64,000 nucleotides of DNA from Dehalococcoidia bacterium (GTDB taxonomy: Bacteria > Chloroflexota > Dehalococcoidia > GIF9 > UBA5629), in the NCBI GenBank assembly GCA_041653995.1, contig JBAZEK010000002.1:546882-610881 (forward strand). The letters run 5' to 3'. How positions within the stretch are numbered: the stretch's first letter is position 1; every line of letters starts with the position of its first letter. The position numbers were made by a program, and so were the translations under genes. This document shows, piece after piece, positions 55,313 to 63,341 of this stretch. Under the pieces are notes generated by a model, which did no database searches, was not told the origin of the DNA, and saw only the letters and a program-made list of their open reading frames with translations.

Positions 55313-56488
55313 TCAGGCTTTAGACTCGATCATCTCGATGAATGCTCCAACCCTGGTCTTTACCTGTCCCACATTGGAGACGACGTACTCCCTGCGATAG
55401 GACATCACGGGTATGCCGGCCTCCTCCAGCTTGTTCCTGAAGAAGTTGGCCCGGAATTCGCGGTAGCGCGAGAAGCCCTGCGGGAGCTCGATTACGCCCT
55501 GGATATTGTAGTCGCGCACCCAGTGAACAACCTGGTCGACCTGGTCCTGCCAGTTCATCATCCTGGGGCTGGCCGGCTGCATCAGGTATCTCCTTGCCAG
55601 GGCCGATACTATCTCCTGGCGCAATATCGGAGAGCTGGCTGAGCCGATCTCAACATGTCTCCAGTAGTGACGGCTGCCGGTATCTAGGTCGTCCATGGCC
55701 ACGATGCATCCCGCCTCCTCTATGGCCGCCAGGTGCCCGGGATTGTCCAGACGGTCGCTGGATACCAGCAACCGAGGGCGGGACTTTTCCGCGGGTATCT
55801 TTCTCTTTTCCAGGTAGGGCAACAGGGCTTCAATCCTGTCATTGAATTCCTCTTTAGGCATCAACATGGCTGCGGTGGTTATGCCCAGCATCTCCGCGCC
55901 GGTGAGCGACGGAGCCTCTGTATTCCTGAGCTCATATAGCCTTTTTACCAGGTGCCGCGTTCTTTCAAGGACAGCGATGCTGCGCTTCAAATCCTCATCT
56001 GTGATCGGGCGCCCCGCCAGTTTTTCCATCTCGCCGATAAATTTATTGTATTGCTGGGTGAGGAACTTGACAGCGGTGTCGGTGTTTATGATCGGCACGT
56101 CTATCACCAGGGTGGTGGGGGTTTTCTCAACATATCGCCATACATCCCACAGACGTACAAGCTCCTGGTCCCAGTCGGTTGCCACCACGGCATCCAGAAA
56201 TTCCAGGCGGTCTGTAAGCAGCGCTTCCAGCACATGATTGCAGTAAAGGCAGGTGTCGGCAGGCCTCCATTCATTGGCGTGCGGAGTGCCGGCCTGCCAG
56301 GTGCCGAATACATGCCAGGGCAAAACGCCGGCCGCATGGACTATCTCCTCGGGAATATAGGAGCATAGCAAACCTGCTACTTTTTTACCGTCCTTCTTCC
56401 ACTGCAGAGCATATTTGTTCCTGTTGGCCTCAAGGCCAAGCGTGGTAAGTTCCTTCAAGCCTTTTTCAGAACTCAGTGTTGTGTGCAT
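55313..56488 (-). CDS. BcrC/HgdB-type 2-hydroxyacyl-CoA dehydratase/benzoyl-CoA reductase subunit
   Basis: This 391-residue second subunit matches BcrC-type length. It has GLLCSYIPEEIVHAAGVLP (C42), DTCLYCNHV (C80, C83), AMDDLDTGSRHYW (264-276) and the closing LEEAGIPVMSYRREY and TRVGAFIEMI. Many relatives carry a third cluster cysteine near the C-terminus before this segment; here the matching stretch reads LPQGFSRYREF with no Cys, and C83 might substitute. It is the first gene of a two-gene minus operon, diverging from marR. Confidence 0.87.
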   Translation of the reverse strand: MHTTLSSEKGLKELTTLGLEANRNKYALQWKKDGKKVAGLLCSYIPEEIVHAAGVLPWHVFGTWQAGTPHANEWRPADTCLYCNHVLEALLTDRLEFLDAVVATDWDQELVRLWDVWRYVEKTPTTLVIDVPIINTDTAVKFLTQQYNKFIGEMEKLAGRPITDEDLKRSIAVLERTRHLVKRLYELRNTEAPSLTGAEMLGITTAAMLMPKEEFNDRIEALLPYLEKRKIPAEKSRPRLLVSSDRLDNPGHLAAIEEAGCIVAMDDLDTGSRHYWRHVEIGSASSPILRQEIVSALARRYLMQPASPRMMNWQDQVDQVVHWVRDYNIQGVIELPQGFSRYREFRANFFRNKLEEAGIPVMSYRREYVVSNVGQVKTRVGAFIEMIESKA

Positions 56489-56593
56489 AAAATCCTCCGC
56501 TTTACTAATATTGGGTCCAGACTGAAGCCGAAAAATTCAGACTCGAATACATTTAAAGACGACATCACGCCCTTTTATCGATCTCAAGGTAAT

Positions 56594-56623
56594 ATTGTAT
56601 TATACCTGCATAAAAAATGTCAA
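56594..56623 (-). promoter_or_regulatory. regulon promoter of the reductase-subunit operon
   Basis: On the minus strand TTGACA (56623-56618), an 18-bp spacer and TACAAT (56599-56594) lie about 106 nt before the ATG at 56488. This is the same 18-bp architecture as the other promoters of the locus. A TATAAT overlaps at a spacing of only 13 bp and is less likely. Confidence 0.68.
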
Positions 56624-56695
56624 TATAAATTTAATCACTATGGATATACATAACATTGTAATATATCGGTAGGATTTAAATTCTGTTGTATATTT

Positions 56696-56725
56696 TTGAC
56701 GTATGCTGTTACATGGTGTTATCAT
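56696..56725 (+). promoter_or_regulatory. regulon promoter of the marR gene
   Basis: TTGACG (56696-56701), an 18-bp spacer and TATCAT (56720-56725) precede the marR start. A TATCGGTA sequence, one change from TATCGATA, lies at 56664-56671. Confidence 0.68.
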
Positions 56726-56757
56726 AATTAAAACACTTCTAAAAAGTGGTCAGAGAT

Positions 56758-57339
56758 ATGGCAAAATCTAGAAAATCCATTGAAGTCGGGCCCTCGCCGG
56801 AGCTGATGTGGATCGTCGTTAATTTCGCCCAGTCCTGGAATATCTGGGCTAAAGCGCTTGAGAGGAGTTTACGCAGCGGTAATATAACGGTCTCTCAGAT
56901 AACAACATTGCAGGCGCTCTATTTTGCCAAAAGAGCTTTGAGCCCCACGGAGATATCCCATGTGCTTCCTCTGGAAACCCACTCGGTCAGTCCTCTGCTG
57001 GACAGGCTGCACAAACGGAAGATCATCACGCGGCGCAGGTCCAAAACCGACAGGCGTGCCGTTGAAGTAGAAATGACGCCAAAGGGAGTGGAATTGCTGA
57101 GGGAACTTAGCACCAGTATTAAAGATGCGATGGAAAGAGTTTTTTACACGCTCACGCCGCAGGAGCGTGAGACGTTGGTTAAGCTGACTCAGAAAATCAG
57201 CAATGCCGCGGTCGATTATCTGGGAGCGAACAAAGAGCACCTCGCCTCAAACGCCAGGATGATGTCAGGTCTATCGAACGGAGGCGCGATTCTGTCGCCA
57301 GCAAAATCAAAAAAAAATACACGAAAGAAAAAATCCTGA
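56758..57339 (+). CDS. MarR-family transcriptional regulator
   Basis: This protein of 193 residues (ATG at 56758; a GTG at 56746 would add four) has a winged helix-turn-helix: SQITTLQALYFAKRALSPTEISHVL, then SVSPLLDRLHKRKIITRRRSKTDRRAVEVEMT with the wing. MarR proteins often sense aromatic acids or CoA thioesters. It is divergent from the reductase-subunit operon, upstream of a CoA-transferase pair, and its own promoter shares the layout of the others, so it is the best candidate regulator of the locus. The tail is lysine-rich. Confidence 0.9.
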   Translation: MAKSRKSIEVGPSPELMWIVVNFAQSWNIWAKALERSLRSGNITVSQITTLQALYFAKRALSPTEISHVLPLETHSVSPLLDRLHKRKIITRRRSKTDRRAVEVEMTPKGVELLRELSTSIKDAMERVFYTLTPQERETLVKLTQKISNAAVDYLGANKEHLASNARMMSGLSNGGAILSPAKSKKNTRKKKS

Positions 57340-57417
57340 AAGTGTACCTCGATTGAACCCCTTAAATTAAGAAGAAACCCATGATATCTATATGTCTAAA
57401 TATGGAGGCTTGCTGAC

Positions 57418-58119
57418 ATGGACAAGACTTATGCCTCACCGGAAGAGGCGATTGCGGACATCCCGGATGGCGCGGTCATAGCTTTCGGCAGTTTCTTTAC
57501 CGCCGGAAAACCCACCGCACTGACCCGGGCGCTGGCTAAAAAAGGTGTAAAAAACCTGACCGTGGTTGTGCAGCAGGTGGGAACCGGCAATGAAGAGATG
57601 CTGGAGCTGGTCACCAACGGCCAGATAAAAAAGGCCATCTGCAATTATCCTTTCCCGCGCTCGGCCACCAAGGGCGCCCAGCACCCATTCGAGCAGGCGG
57701 TGCGCAGCGGCAAGATTGAGCTCGAAATATACCCCATCGGCACCTTTGTCGAGAAGCTGCGCTGCGCCGGCGCCGGCATCCCGGGTTTTTACACGCCTAC
57801 CGGTGTCGGTACGGTGGTGGCGGAAGGAAAAGAAGTAAAGGTCTTCAACGGGGCTGAATATCTGCTGGAACTGGCGCTGCCGGTGGATTTCGCCTTTGTG
57901 CATGCCTGGAAAGGCGACCGTGAGGGTAACCTCATCTACCGCTTCACCGCACAGAATTACAATAACGCCATGGCCATGGCCGGGAAAGTGACCATTGCAG
58001 AGGTGGAGAAGCTTTTCGATGTTGGGGAACTCGATCCGAATATTATCCACACACCCGGAATATTTGTGAAGCGGGTGATTGAGATAGGCAGGCCGGACTT
58101 TAGCTCGGCTTCAGTATAA
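57418..58119 (+). CDS. family I CoA-transferase, alpha subunit
   Basis: This is a 233-residue 3-oxoacid/acetate CoA-transferase A subunit with IPDGAVIAFGSFFTAGKPTALTRAL (the CoA-binding loop, normally GGF), CAGAGIPGFYTPTGVGT and the VDFAFVHAWKGDREGN block. It is encoded 25 nt before the beta subunit. The pair moves CoA between short-chain acids, for example to recycle CoA from a product. Confidence 0.92.
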   Translation: MDKTYASPEEAIADIPDGAVIAFGSFFTAGKPTALTRALAKKGVKNLTVVVQQVGTGNEEMLELVTNGQIKKAICNYPFPRSATKGAQHPFEQAVRSGKIELEIYPIGTFVEKLRCAGAGIPGFYTPTGVGTVVAEGKEVKVFNGAEYLLELALPVDFAFVHAWKGDREGNLIYRFTAQNYNNAMAMAGKVTIAEVEKLFDVGELDPNIIHTPGIFVKRVIEIGRPDFSSASV

Positions 58120-58144
58120 GATTCTAAATATCCGGAGTTTAATA

Positions 58145-58843
58145 ATGAGCAAGATGAGTAAAGTTGTCGTACCGGAGATGCCTCCGCTGGAGCGCGAGAT
58201 GATCGCCCTGCGCATTGCCAATATGCTGGAGGACGGTTCGTACGTAAATTTAGGTATAGGCATACCTACGCTGGTCTCCAACTGGATAGAAGGCCGCGAT
58301 ATCATCATTCAGTCCGAGATCGGAATGCTGAAATGCGGTCCGCTGGCGGATGAGGGGGAACAGGATCAGGACCGTATCAACGCCAGCTGCCAGTTTGTGC
58401 ATGAGATGCCGGGGAGCTGCTATTTTAATGTTGAGACGTCGTTTGCCATGATCCGCGGCGGACGCATGGATGCGGCGGTGCTGGGTGCTCTTCAGGTGTC
58501 GGCCAAAGGCGATCTGGCCGGATGGAACAACCCGGCCCGCGGCCTGGGCAAGACCGGCAACATCGGCGGCTCGATGGATCTCGCGGTGGGCGCCGCTAAA
58601 CTGATCGTGGCTATGGAGCATTTCACGCCGGGCGGCGAGCCTAAAATACTGGAAGTCTGCAATTACCCGCTGACAGCCAAAGAGTGCGTGGATGTGATCG
58701 TCACCAACTATGCGCTGATAGAGGTTACGCCCAAAGGATTGGTGCTTAAAGAGACGATACCCGGCATCACGCCTGAGGATGTGCAGAAGATGACGGCGGC
58801 AAAATTGATAGTGGCGGATGATTTCCACGAGATGGAGCTGTAG
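58145..58843 (+). CDS. family I CoA-transferase, beta subunit
   Basis: This is a 232-residue B subunit. The catalytic glutamate lies in QSEIGMLKCGP (SENG in most relatives, SEIG here); YVNLGIGIPTLVSNW is the family start and GKTGNIGGSMDLAVGA the glycine-rich block. GGAG precedes the ATG at 58145. It probably works with the alpha subunit as a heterotetramer. Confidence 0.92.
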   Translation: MSKMSKVVVPEMPPLEREMIALRIANMLEDGSYVNLGIGIPTLVSNWIEGRDIIIQSEIGMLKCGPLADEGEQDQDRINASCQFVHEMPGSCYFNVETSFAMIRGGRMDAAVLGALQVSAKGDLAGWNNPARGLGKTGNIGGSMDLAVGAAKLIVAMEHFTPGGEPKILEVCNYPLTAKECVDVIVTNYALIEVTPKGLVLKETIPGITPEDVQKMTAAKLIVADDFHEMEL

Positions 58844-58901
58844 CTCTGTTTTGCATCAAGGCTGAATTGAGACTAAAATAATAGTCCGGAGGGATTTTAC
58901 A

Positions 58902-59021
58902 ATGGCCAATCAAATCGGCAAGAAATACATCTGCGGCAAGTGCGGCTCCGAGTTCATCGTCACCAAGGGCGGCAACGGGCAGGTAACCTGTTGCGGTCAG
59001 CCCATGGAACAGAAGAAGTAA
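58902..59021 (+). CDS. desulforedoxin-like mini-protein, complete Fe site
   Basis: This 39-residue protein starts MANQIGKKYICGKCGSEF and ends with TCCGQPM. The four cysteines C11, C14, C30 and C31 reproduce the desulforedoxin pattern (CxxC plus an adjacent CC pair) that binds one iron. CCGGAGGG lies upstream of the ATG. Such proteins move electrons in anaerobes or form part of superoxide-reductase systems. It lies 58 nt after the CoA-transferase beta gene. Confidence 0.85.
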   Translation: MANQIGKKYICGKCGSEFIVTKGGNGQVTCCGQPMEQKK

Positions 59022-59052
59022 AAAGTATTTAAACCCTTACAGGAGAGATAAC

Positions 59053-59196
59053 ATGGCAAACCAGCTTGGCAAGAGATTCAAGTGCGAAGTCTGCGGGACC
59101 GAGGTCCTTTGCACCAAGGCCGGGGAAGGCACAATCAGCTGCGACGGAAAAGAGATGGAGCTGCAGAAGCCCAAGGCGCTGCCGTCCTCAGACTAA
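59053..59196 (+). CDS. desulforedoxin-like mini-protein, altered cysteine pattern
   Basis: This 47-residue paralog of the preceding protein starts MANQLGKRFKCEVCGTEVLC. C11, C14 and C30 are kept, but the partner of the adjacent pair is D31; an extra Cys occurs at position 20. Iron binding would need a different geometry. AGGAG precedes the ATG, and the gap to the first copy is only 31 nt, so the two are co-expressed. Confidence 0.82.
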   Translation: MANQLGKRFKCEVCGTEVLCTKAGEGTISCDGKEMELQKPKALPSSD

Positions 59197-59280
59197 TTCG
59201 AAAAACTAAAATAAAAAATTACAGCAACGGCTGAGTTTCAGGCTTTTTATCATATTATAGTCTGGTATTGGGAATTCTCA

Positions 59281-60000
59281 TTACAGGCTGTTTATTAAGC
59301 TGATAACTTCGCTTGTATCTACTACGGGCGCCATCATCAATCCCATCCTCTGGCATGCCATATCGGCAGCCTCCATGCTGCCCGCGGCCGACGCATCCTT
59401 GACAAGTACGGACAGGTAGCCGCGGTCCCATGCGGTGCGTATCGTAGACTCAACACACTGGTCAAGTACACATCCGCAGACAATGATTGTTTTTATCCCC
59501 ATGTGAGTTAGATAAGTCTGCAGGTTAGTCCCTTCGAAAGCGCCGAGCGCCTGCTTATGTATGACTATGTCTTTAGGCGCCATGTCGGCCTTAAGCTCAT
59601 CGATAATTTCCATATCCCAGGTGCCGTCAAGCATCAGGGTCGGCACGGCGGTGCGCAGATAACTGATAAGTGCTTCGAAACAAGTCCCCGGGAAAAGGTC
59701 CTTACCTTCTGCCAGGAACGCCTGACGTATCCAGAATACCGGTATTTCTTTTTTACGGCAGGCGGCCACGATATTTTTGATATTCTGCACCACACCCAGG
59801 TCTTCTGCCACTTTCCATGTTCCCAGGACATTCATGTTGCCGTCTTTATGCAGCACTTCATTCTGAGCATCCGAAACAATAAATGCCGTAGTCTCTTTAT
59901 TAACGAATCTTTTCCATTCGATCAGGTCATAGAACGATTTACCCGACAGCAGGTCGCCTATCAACTGATCGAAAGTCGTTTTATACTCTTTTTTGGCCAT
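59281..60000 (-). CDS. isochorismatase-family cysteine hydrolase
   Basis: This is a 239-residue cysteine hydrolase with the catalytic triad D44 (VSDAQN), K149 (IHKQALGAF) and C182 (VLDQCVEST). The family hydrolyses amides, nicotinamide, N-carbamoyl compounds or isochorismate. It has about 35 extra N-terminal residues. It ends a minus-strand run with the MoaD-like and molybdenum-hydroxylase genes, so an amide or N-heterocycle intermediate is a possible substrate. Confidence 0.9.
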   Translation of the reverse strand: MAKKEYKTTFDQLIGDLLSGKSFYDLIEWKRFVNKETTAFIVSDAQNEVLHKDGNMNVLGTWKVAEDLGVVQNIKNIVAACRKKEIPVFWIRQAFLAEGKDLFPGTCFEALISYLRTAVPTLMLDGTWDMEIIDELKADMAPKDIVIHKQALGAFEGTNLQTYLTHMGIKTIIVCGCVLDQCVESTIRTAWDRGYLSVLVKDASAAGSMEAADMACQRMGLMMAPVVDTSEVISLINSL

Positions 60001-60064
60001 TTTTTCCTCCCTTCAATGAATAATATCCATATAAGTTTCTGACATAAATTTTCGATCTGTGGTT

Positions 60065-60310
60065 TCAACCGCCGCCGAGCATCAGGAACAGCTTCACCGA
60101 ATCGTTTTCCTTTAAAATGGTGATGTTCCATGCGGGCTCGCCGTTCACGTGGACAAGCAGAGATTCCCTGCGCTCTTTGGGCGCCTCCAGCAACGTGATC
60201 AGGTCACGTACGTTGCACCTGTCGGGCACCTCTATTTGTGAATCGTTTTTAAATTTCTCGGCGTTGATCGATTTGCCGGTTAACCTGTCATATTGGAGGT
60301 TGATCTTCAT
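60065..60310 (-). CDS. MoaD/ThiS-like ubiquitin-fold sulfur carrier
   Basis: This 81-residue beta-grasp protein ends in LFLMLGGG; the C-terminal Gly-Gly is the group that is adenylated and thiocarboxylated in MoaD/ThiS. ESLLVHVNGEPAWNITILKENDSVKL is the family core. It is encoded beside a molybdenum hydroxylase, which suits delivery of sulfur to molybdopterin or a dedicated MoaD. The partner MoaE/MoeB is not in the window. Confidence 0.82.
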   Translation of the reverse strand: MKINLQYDRLTGKSINAEKFKNDSQIEVPDRCNVRDLITLLEAPKERRESLLVHVNGEPAWNITILKENDSVKLFLMLGGG

Positions 60311-60345
60311 TAAGATATCTCCTGCAGTTTATTCCAGATACAAAA

Positions 60346-60753
60346 TCACCGCTTCATCTTGCCCAGTGAGACCAGCAGCAATACAGCGAAGAGGTTCAAA
60401 AAGCCCGGGTCGCCTGCCAGTCTCAAATTCCAGTTGTTCATGGCGTCCTGCAACCCAGTCTCTCCGCCGAAAGCCATCGTTTTAAATGCCGTTGAGGGGT
60501 CCTTCCAGACCAGGGCCATATTGTAGTCCGTAAGCACCTTATCCGATGAAAATTTCCCGTTCTTAAAAATTAAGCGCCTGCCTATTTTTCCGTCTTCGGT
60601 CATGATCACGAAGACCAGGTTTCGAATGGCCATCATCTCTTTAATAGCCTTATTATTTTTGGCAGCTCTTCCCATGGAAAAACTGATGATTGAGAGCAAT
60701 ATTGAGAACAGCAATTCACCCATACCTCCGGCTTGCATTATCTCTTCACTCAA
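60346..60753 (-). CDS. SCP2-like small protein, paralog A
   Basis: This 135-residue protein has a short hydrophobic N-terminal helix (GELLFSILLSIISFSMG), then VFVIMTEDGKIGRRLIFKNGKFSSDKVLTDYNMALVWKD and a WNLRLAGDPGFL segment. The pattern is like SCP2-type lipid-binding domains. The start is a TTG at 60753 with GAGGAGG 9 nt upstream. It lies 14 nt after the hydroxylase large-subunit gene, with a paralog on that gene's other side. Function is unknown. Confidence 0.75.
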   Translation of the reverse strand: MSEEIMQAGGMGELLFSILLSIISFSMGRAAKNNKAIKEMMAIRNLVFVIMTEDGKIGRRLIFKNGKFSSDKVLTDYNMALVWKDPSTAFKTMAFGGETGLQDAMNNWNLRLAGDPGFLNLFAVLLLVSLGKMKR

Positions 60754-60767
60754 GTTCCGCTGCCTCC

Positions 60768-63224
60768 TCAGATTTTCCCCAGGGCTTTCAGCACCTTATC
60801 AGGAGTGATGGGGAAGTCTTCGATCCAGACCCCGATGGCGTTGTAGACTGCTGGCGCCATCAAGCCGGGTATAACGGTTCCGATGTCCTCGCCGATTCCT
60901 GTTGATCCATATGGTCCATAGCCCATGCCGGTCTCCACCAGTATTGTCGATATAGGGCCTGTATCAAGCGTGGTGGCTATTTTATAGTCGAGCAAATTAC
61001 CGTTGAGCATCACGCCGGTCACCGGATCGTGTATTATTTCTTCGAATTTGGCCCTGCCCACTCCCATGACCGTGCCGCCGTACTGCTGCCCCTCGCAACT
61101 CATTGGATTTATGGCCCTGCCCACGTCGTTGACGTTGACCACCCTGGTGACGGTGATCTCACCGGTCTCGGTATCTACCTCGATCTCCATGAAGTGGGCC
61201 TGGCGGCAGAACCGCGACCTGGGACTGAGGGGGCTGTAGCCGCCCTCCTGAGCGTGGTATCCGACCGCATACAGGGGTTCAGTAAACGCGGTCCTCGCCC
61301 CGAGTATCTCTGTTGCTGTTATCGGTCCGGTGGGTCCACCGTGCTTAACATATTCAGAGATGGGCATTCGCCGGGAAGGATCGGACTTCATGAAAATCAC
61401 GCTGTTTTTTATATCCAGCTCTTCAGTCCTGGTATCGGGGAAGGCGGGAGCAAAGCTGCCGCGCTGGGAGGGCGCCGTCGGGCTGGTGACAGCCTCCAGT
61501 ATCTTCTGTTTTAGTATCCTGGCCGTATGGCGCACCGCCCAGGCGTTGGCTGACAGGTTGGTGGAGGAGCCCGGAGTCATTCTGACAAAGCCTGGATCGT
61601 GATGTGAGTTGTAGTTGACGTCCTGCAGACGGAAACCGAGCTCGTCCGCCGCTACGCGGCAGTATGTATTCTCTGCTTCCACGCCGTGGTCTACGCCCAG
61701 CGATTGCAGGGTGGCTGTTCCGTCTCCCCGCTCTATGCGTATGGCGAACTCTCCGCCGCCCAGCGAGTCCGCCCATTCCTGCCCCCAGGTGAACCCGACG
61801 CCGTGCATTCTACCGTTCGATAGTCTGCGCGCGCCCGGTTGATGCCAGGACTGGTCCCAATTGAATTCCGCTGTGCCCTTCTCGATGCACTCCCTCAGGC
61901 TATCGCGATTCTCAAAACCGCGTTCCATTTTTTCATCAACAAGCGAGGCCATTTCGCGGCCGTCGCAGCCGTCGTTTTTCAGCGCCACTTCAACGGGATC
62001 CATACCCAGCGCGGCCGCGACGCGGTCCATTACCATCGTCACGGTCAGGCAGGTGGGCAGCATCTCGCAGCGCACGGGGACCGTGGGCCCCTTATTGATC
62101 CAGACCGATTTGGTTTGGCTTCTCACATTGGCTACTTTAGTGTTTTCGCTGAAATGCGCTCCGGCGTGGAAAACCGGCCAGATGGCGTTGACGAGGTAGG
62201 CCGTAGCATCGACCGCGGTGATCGTGCCGTCGTTCTTGAATCCCACTTTGATTAAATATGTACCTTCGTCCATGGAGCCGCCGTAGAAATCCTCGCGTCG
62301 GTTGAATACATACTTGACGGGCCTTTTGGTCCTCCTGGATACAAGGCCTGCGCAGTACATGCCGCCCAGGCTCCAGTCGACGCAGGACCAGCCGCCGAAG
62401 CTCGCGCCCTGGTACGGCATATGGACCTGGATGGTGTTCAAAGGTATGCCACCGTACCAGGTCGATATCTGGCGTTTGGGAAGGTGCCCGCGCTGATTTT
62501 TCAACCATACCTCCGGATAGTCGCCGTTCCATTTAAAAACTCCGCAGGGCCTCTCGGGGCCGATCCAGGTATGGGCTGCGCGTGTAAGCTTGAACTCGAT
62601 AACCCTGTCCGCCTCGGCGAAACCCTTTGACGTATCCCCTTTTGAAATGGTATCGAAGAAACCGCGGTTCCAGTGGTTACCGTCGATATAGCGCTCGGGA
62701 AAACTGAGAGGCGCCGACGGGTCGCTGGCCGCCACCGGATCCAGATTGAAGGGCCGTTCCTCCCAGTCGACCTCTATTAGTGAGAGCGCCTCCTCAGCGA
62801 TGGCCTCTGTCTCAGCCGCCACCGCAGCGCCTATCAACTCTCCCTCAAAGTGGGCTACGCCAGACAGCGGCCTGTCGTTACCGAAAGAACCTGCGATGTT
62901 ACCGAGGTTTGCTGATTCGGGGATCTCCGGGTCGTCATAGCGCAGCACATATCTCACGCCCGGCAGCTTCTCAGCCTTGCCGGTATCCATTCTTAGTATC
63001 TTCGCGTGCGGGTAGGGCGACATGAGAAAACGCATATGCAGCATGCCCGGCAACTGTATATCCATGCAGTAATCTGCCGCTCCCATTGCCTTGGGAGGGC
63101 CGTCTATTCTGCGCGGGCCTCTTTCTCCAACATATTTGTACTCTTTGAGCGGATATTTGTCCGACTTGAGGTTGTCGAACATCTCAATCATTCGTTCTGT
63201 CTGTATCTCTGATTCTTTTTTCAC
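60768..63224 (-). CDS. molybdenum hydroxylase large subunit (xanthine dehydrogenase/CoxL family)
   Basis: This 818-residue molybdopterin-binding subunit has an N-terminal a/b-hammerhead (PKAMGAADYCMDIQLPGMLHMRF), a FASFGG-like cofactor segment (PYQGASFGGWS) and the catalytic glutamate E779 in GSTGIGED. It starts at GTG with GGAGGAG upstream. Its FAD partner is the partial gene at the window end; the [2Fe-2S] subunit is not seen. The active-site loop of CO dehydrogenase (AYRCSFR) is absent, so an organic, perhaps N-heterocyclic or aldehyde, substrate is likelier. Confidence 0.92.
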   Translation of the reverse strand: MKKESEIQTERMIEMFDNLKSDKYPLKEYKYVGERGPRRIDGPPKAMGAADYCMDIQLPGMLHMRFLMSPYPHAKILRMDTGKAEKLPGVRYVLRYDDPEIPESANLGNIAGSFGNDRPLSGVAHFEGELIGAAVAAETEAIAEEALSLIEVDWEERPFNLDPVAASDPSAPLSFPERYIDGNHWNRGFFDTISKGDTSKGFAEADRVIEFKLTRAAHTWIGPERPCGVFKWNGDYPEVWLKNQRGHLPKRQISTWYGGIPLNTIQVHMPYQGASFGGWSCVDWSLGGMYCAGLVSRRTKRPVKYVFNRREDFYGGSMDEGTYLIKVGFKNDGTITAVDATAYLVNAIWPVFHAGAHFSENTKVANVRSQTKSVWINKGPTVPVRCEMLPTCLTVTMVMDRVAAALGMDPVEVALKNDGCDGREMASLVDEKMERGFENRDSLRECIEKGTAEFNWDQSWHQPGARRLSNGRMHGVGFTWGQEWADSLGGGEFAIRIERGDGTATLQSLGVDHGVEAENTYCRVAADELGFRLQDVNYNSHHDPGFVRMTPGSSTNLSANAWAVRHTARILKQKILEAVTSPTAPSQRGSFAPAFPDTRTEELDIKNSVIFMKSDPSRRMPISEYVKHGGPTGPITATEILGARTAFTEPLYAVGYHAQEGGYSPLSPRSRFCRQAHFMEIEVDTETGEITVTRVVNVNDVGRAINPMSCEGQQYGGTVMGVGRAKFEEIIHDPVTGVMLNGNLLDYKIATTLDTGPISTILVETGMGYGPYGSTGIGEDIGTVIPGLMAPAVYNAIGVWIEDFPITPDKVLKALGKI

Positions 63225-63341
63225 CTGATCTCCTCCATCGTTTTAACTAATGAGTTGAGATGCCGGCACAGAAACCTAAATTGGTTGCTACAGCCGCCGC
63301 TTATCAAGAGAAGGTAGTTTTTGCAGAGTCGTTTTTTACTA

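Noticed and set aside
56599..56623. TATAAT as the -10 of the reductase operon promoter
   Set aside because: It is a perfect hexamer but only 13 bp from TTGACA; TACAAT at 18 bp matches the layout of the other promoters.
60768..63224. Carbon monoxide dehydrogenase large subunit (CoxL form I)
   Set aside because: The protein has the family fold and catalytic Glu but no AYRCSFR active-site loop, so true CO oxidation is not supported.
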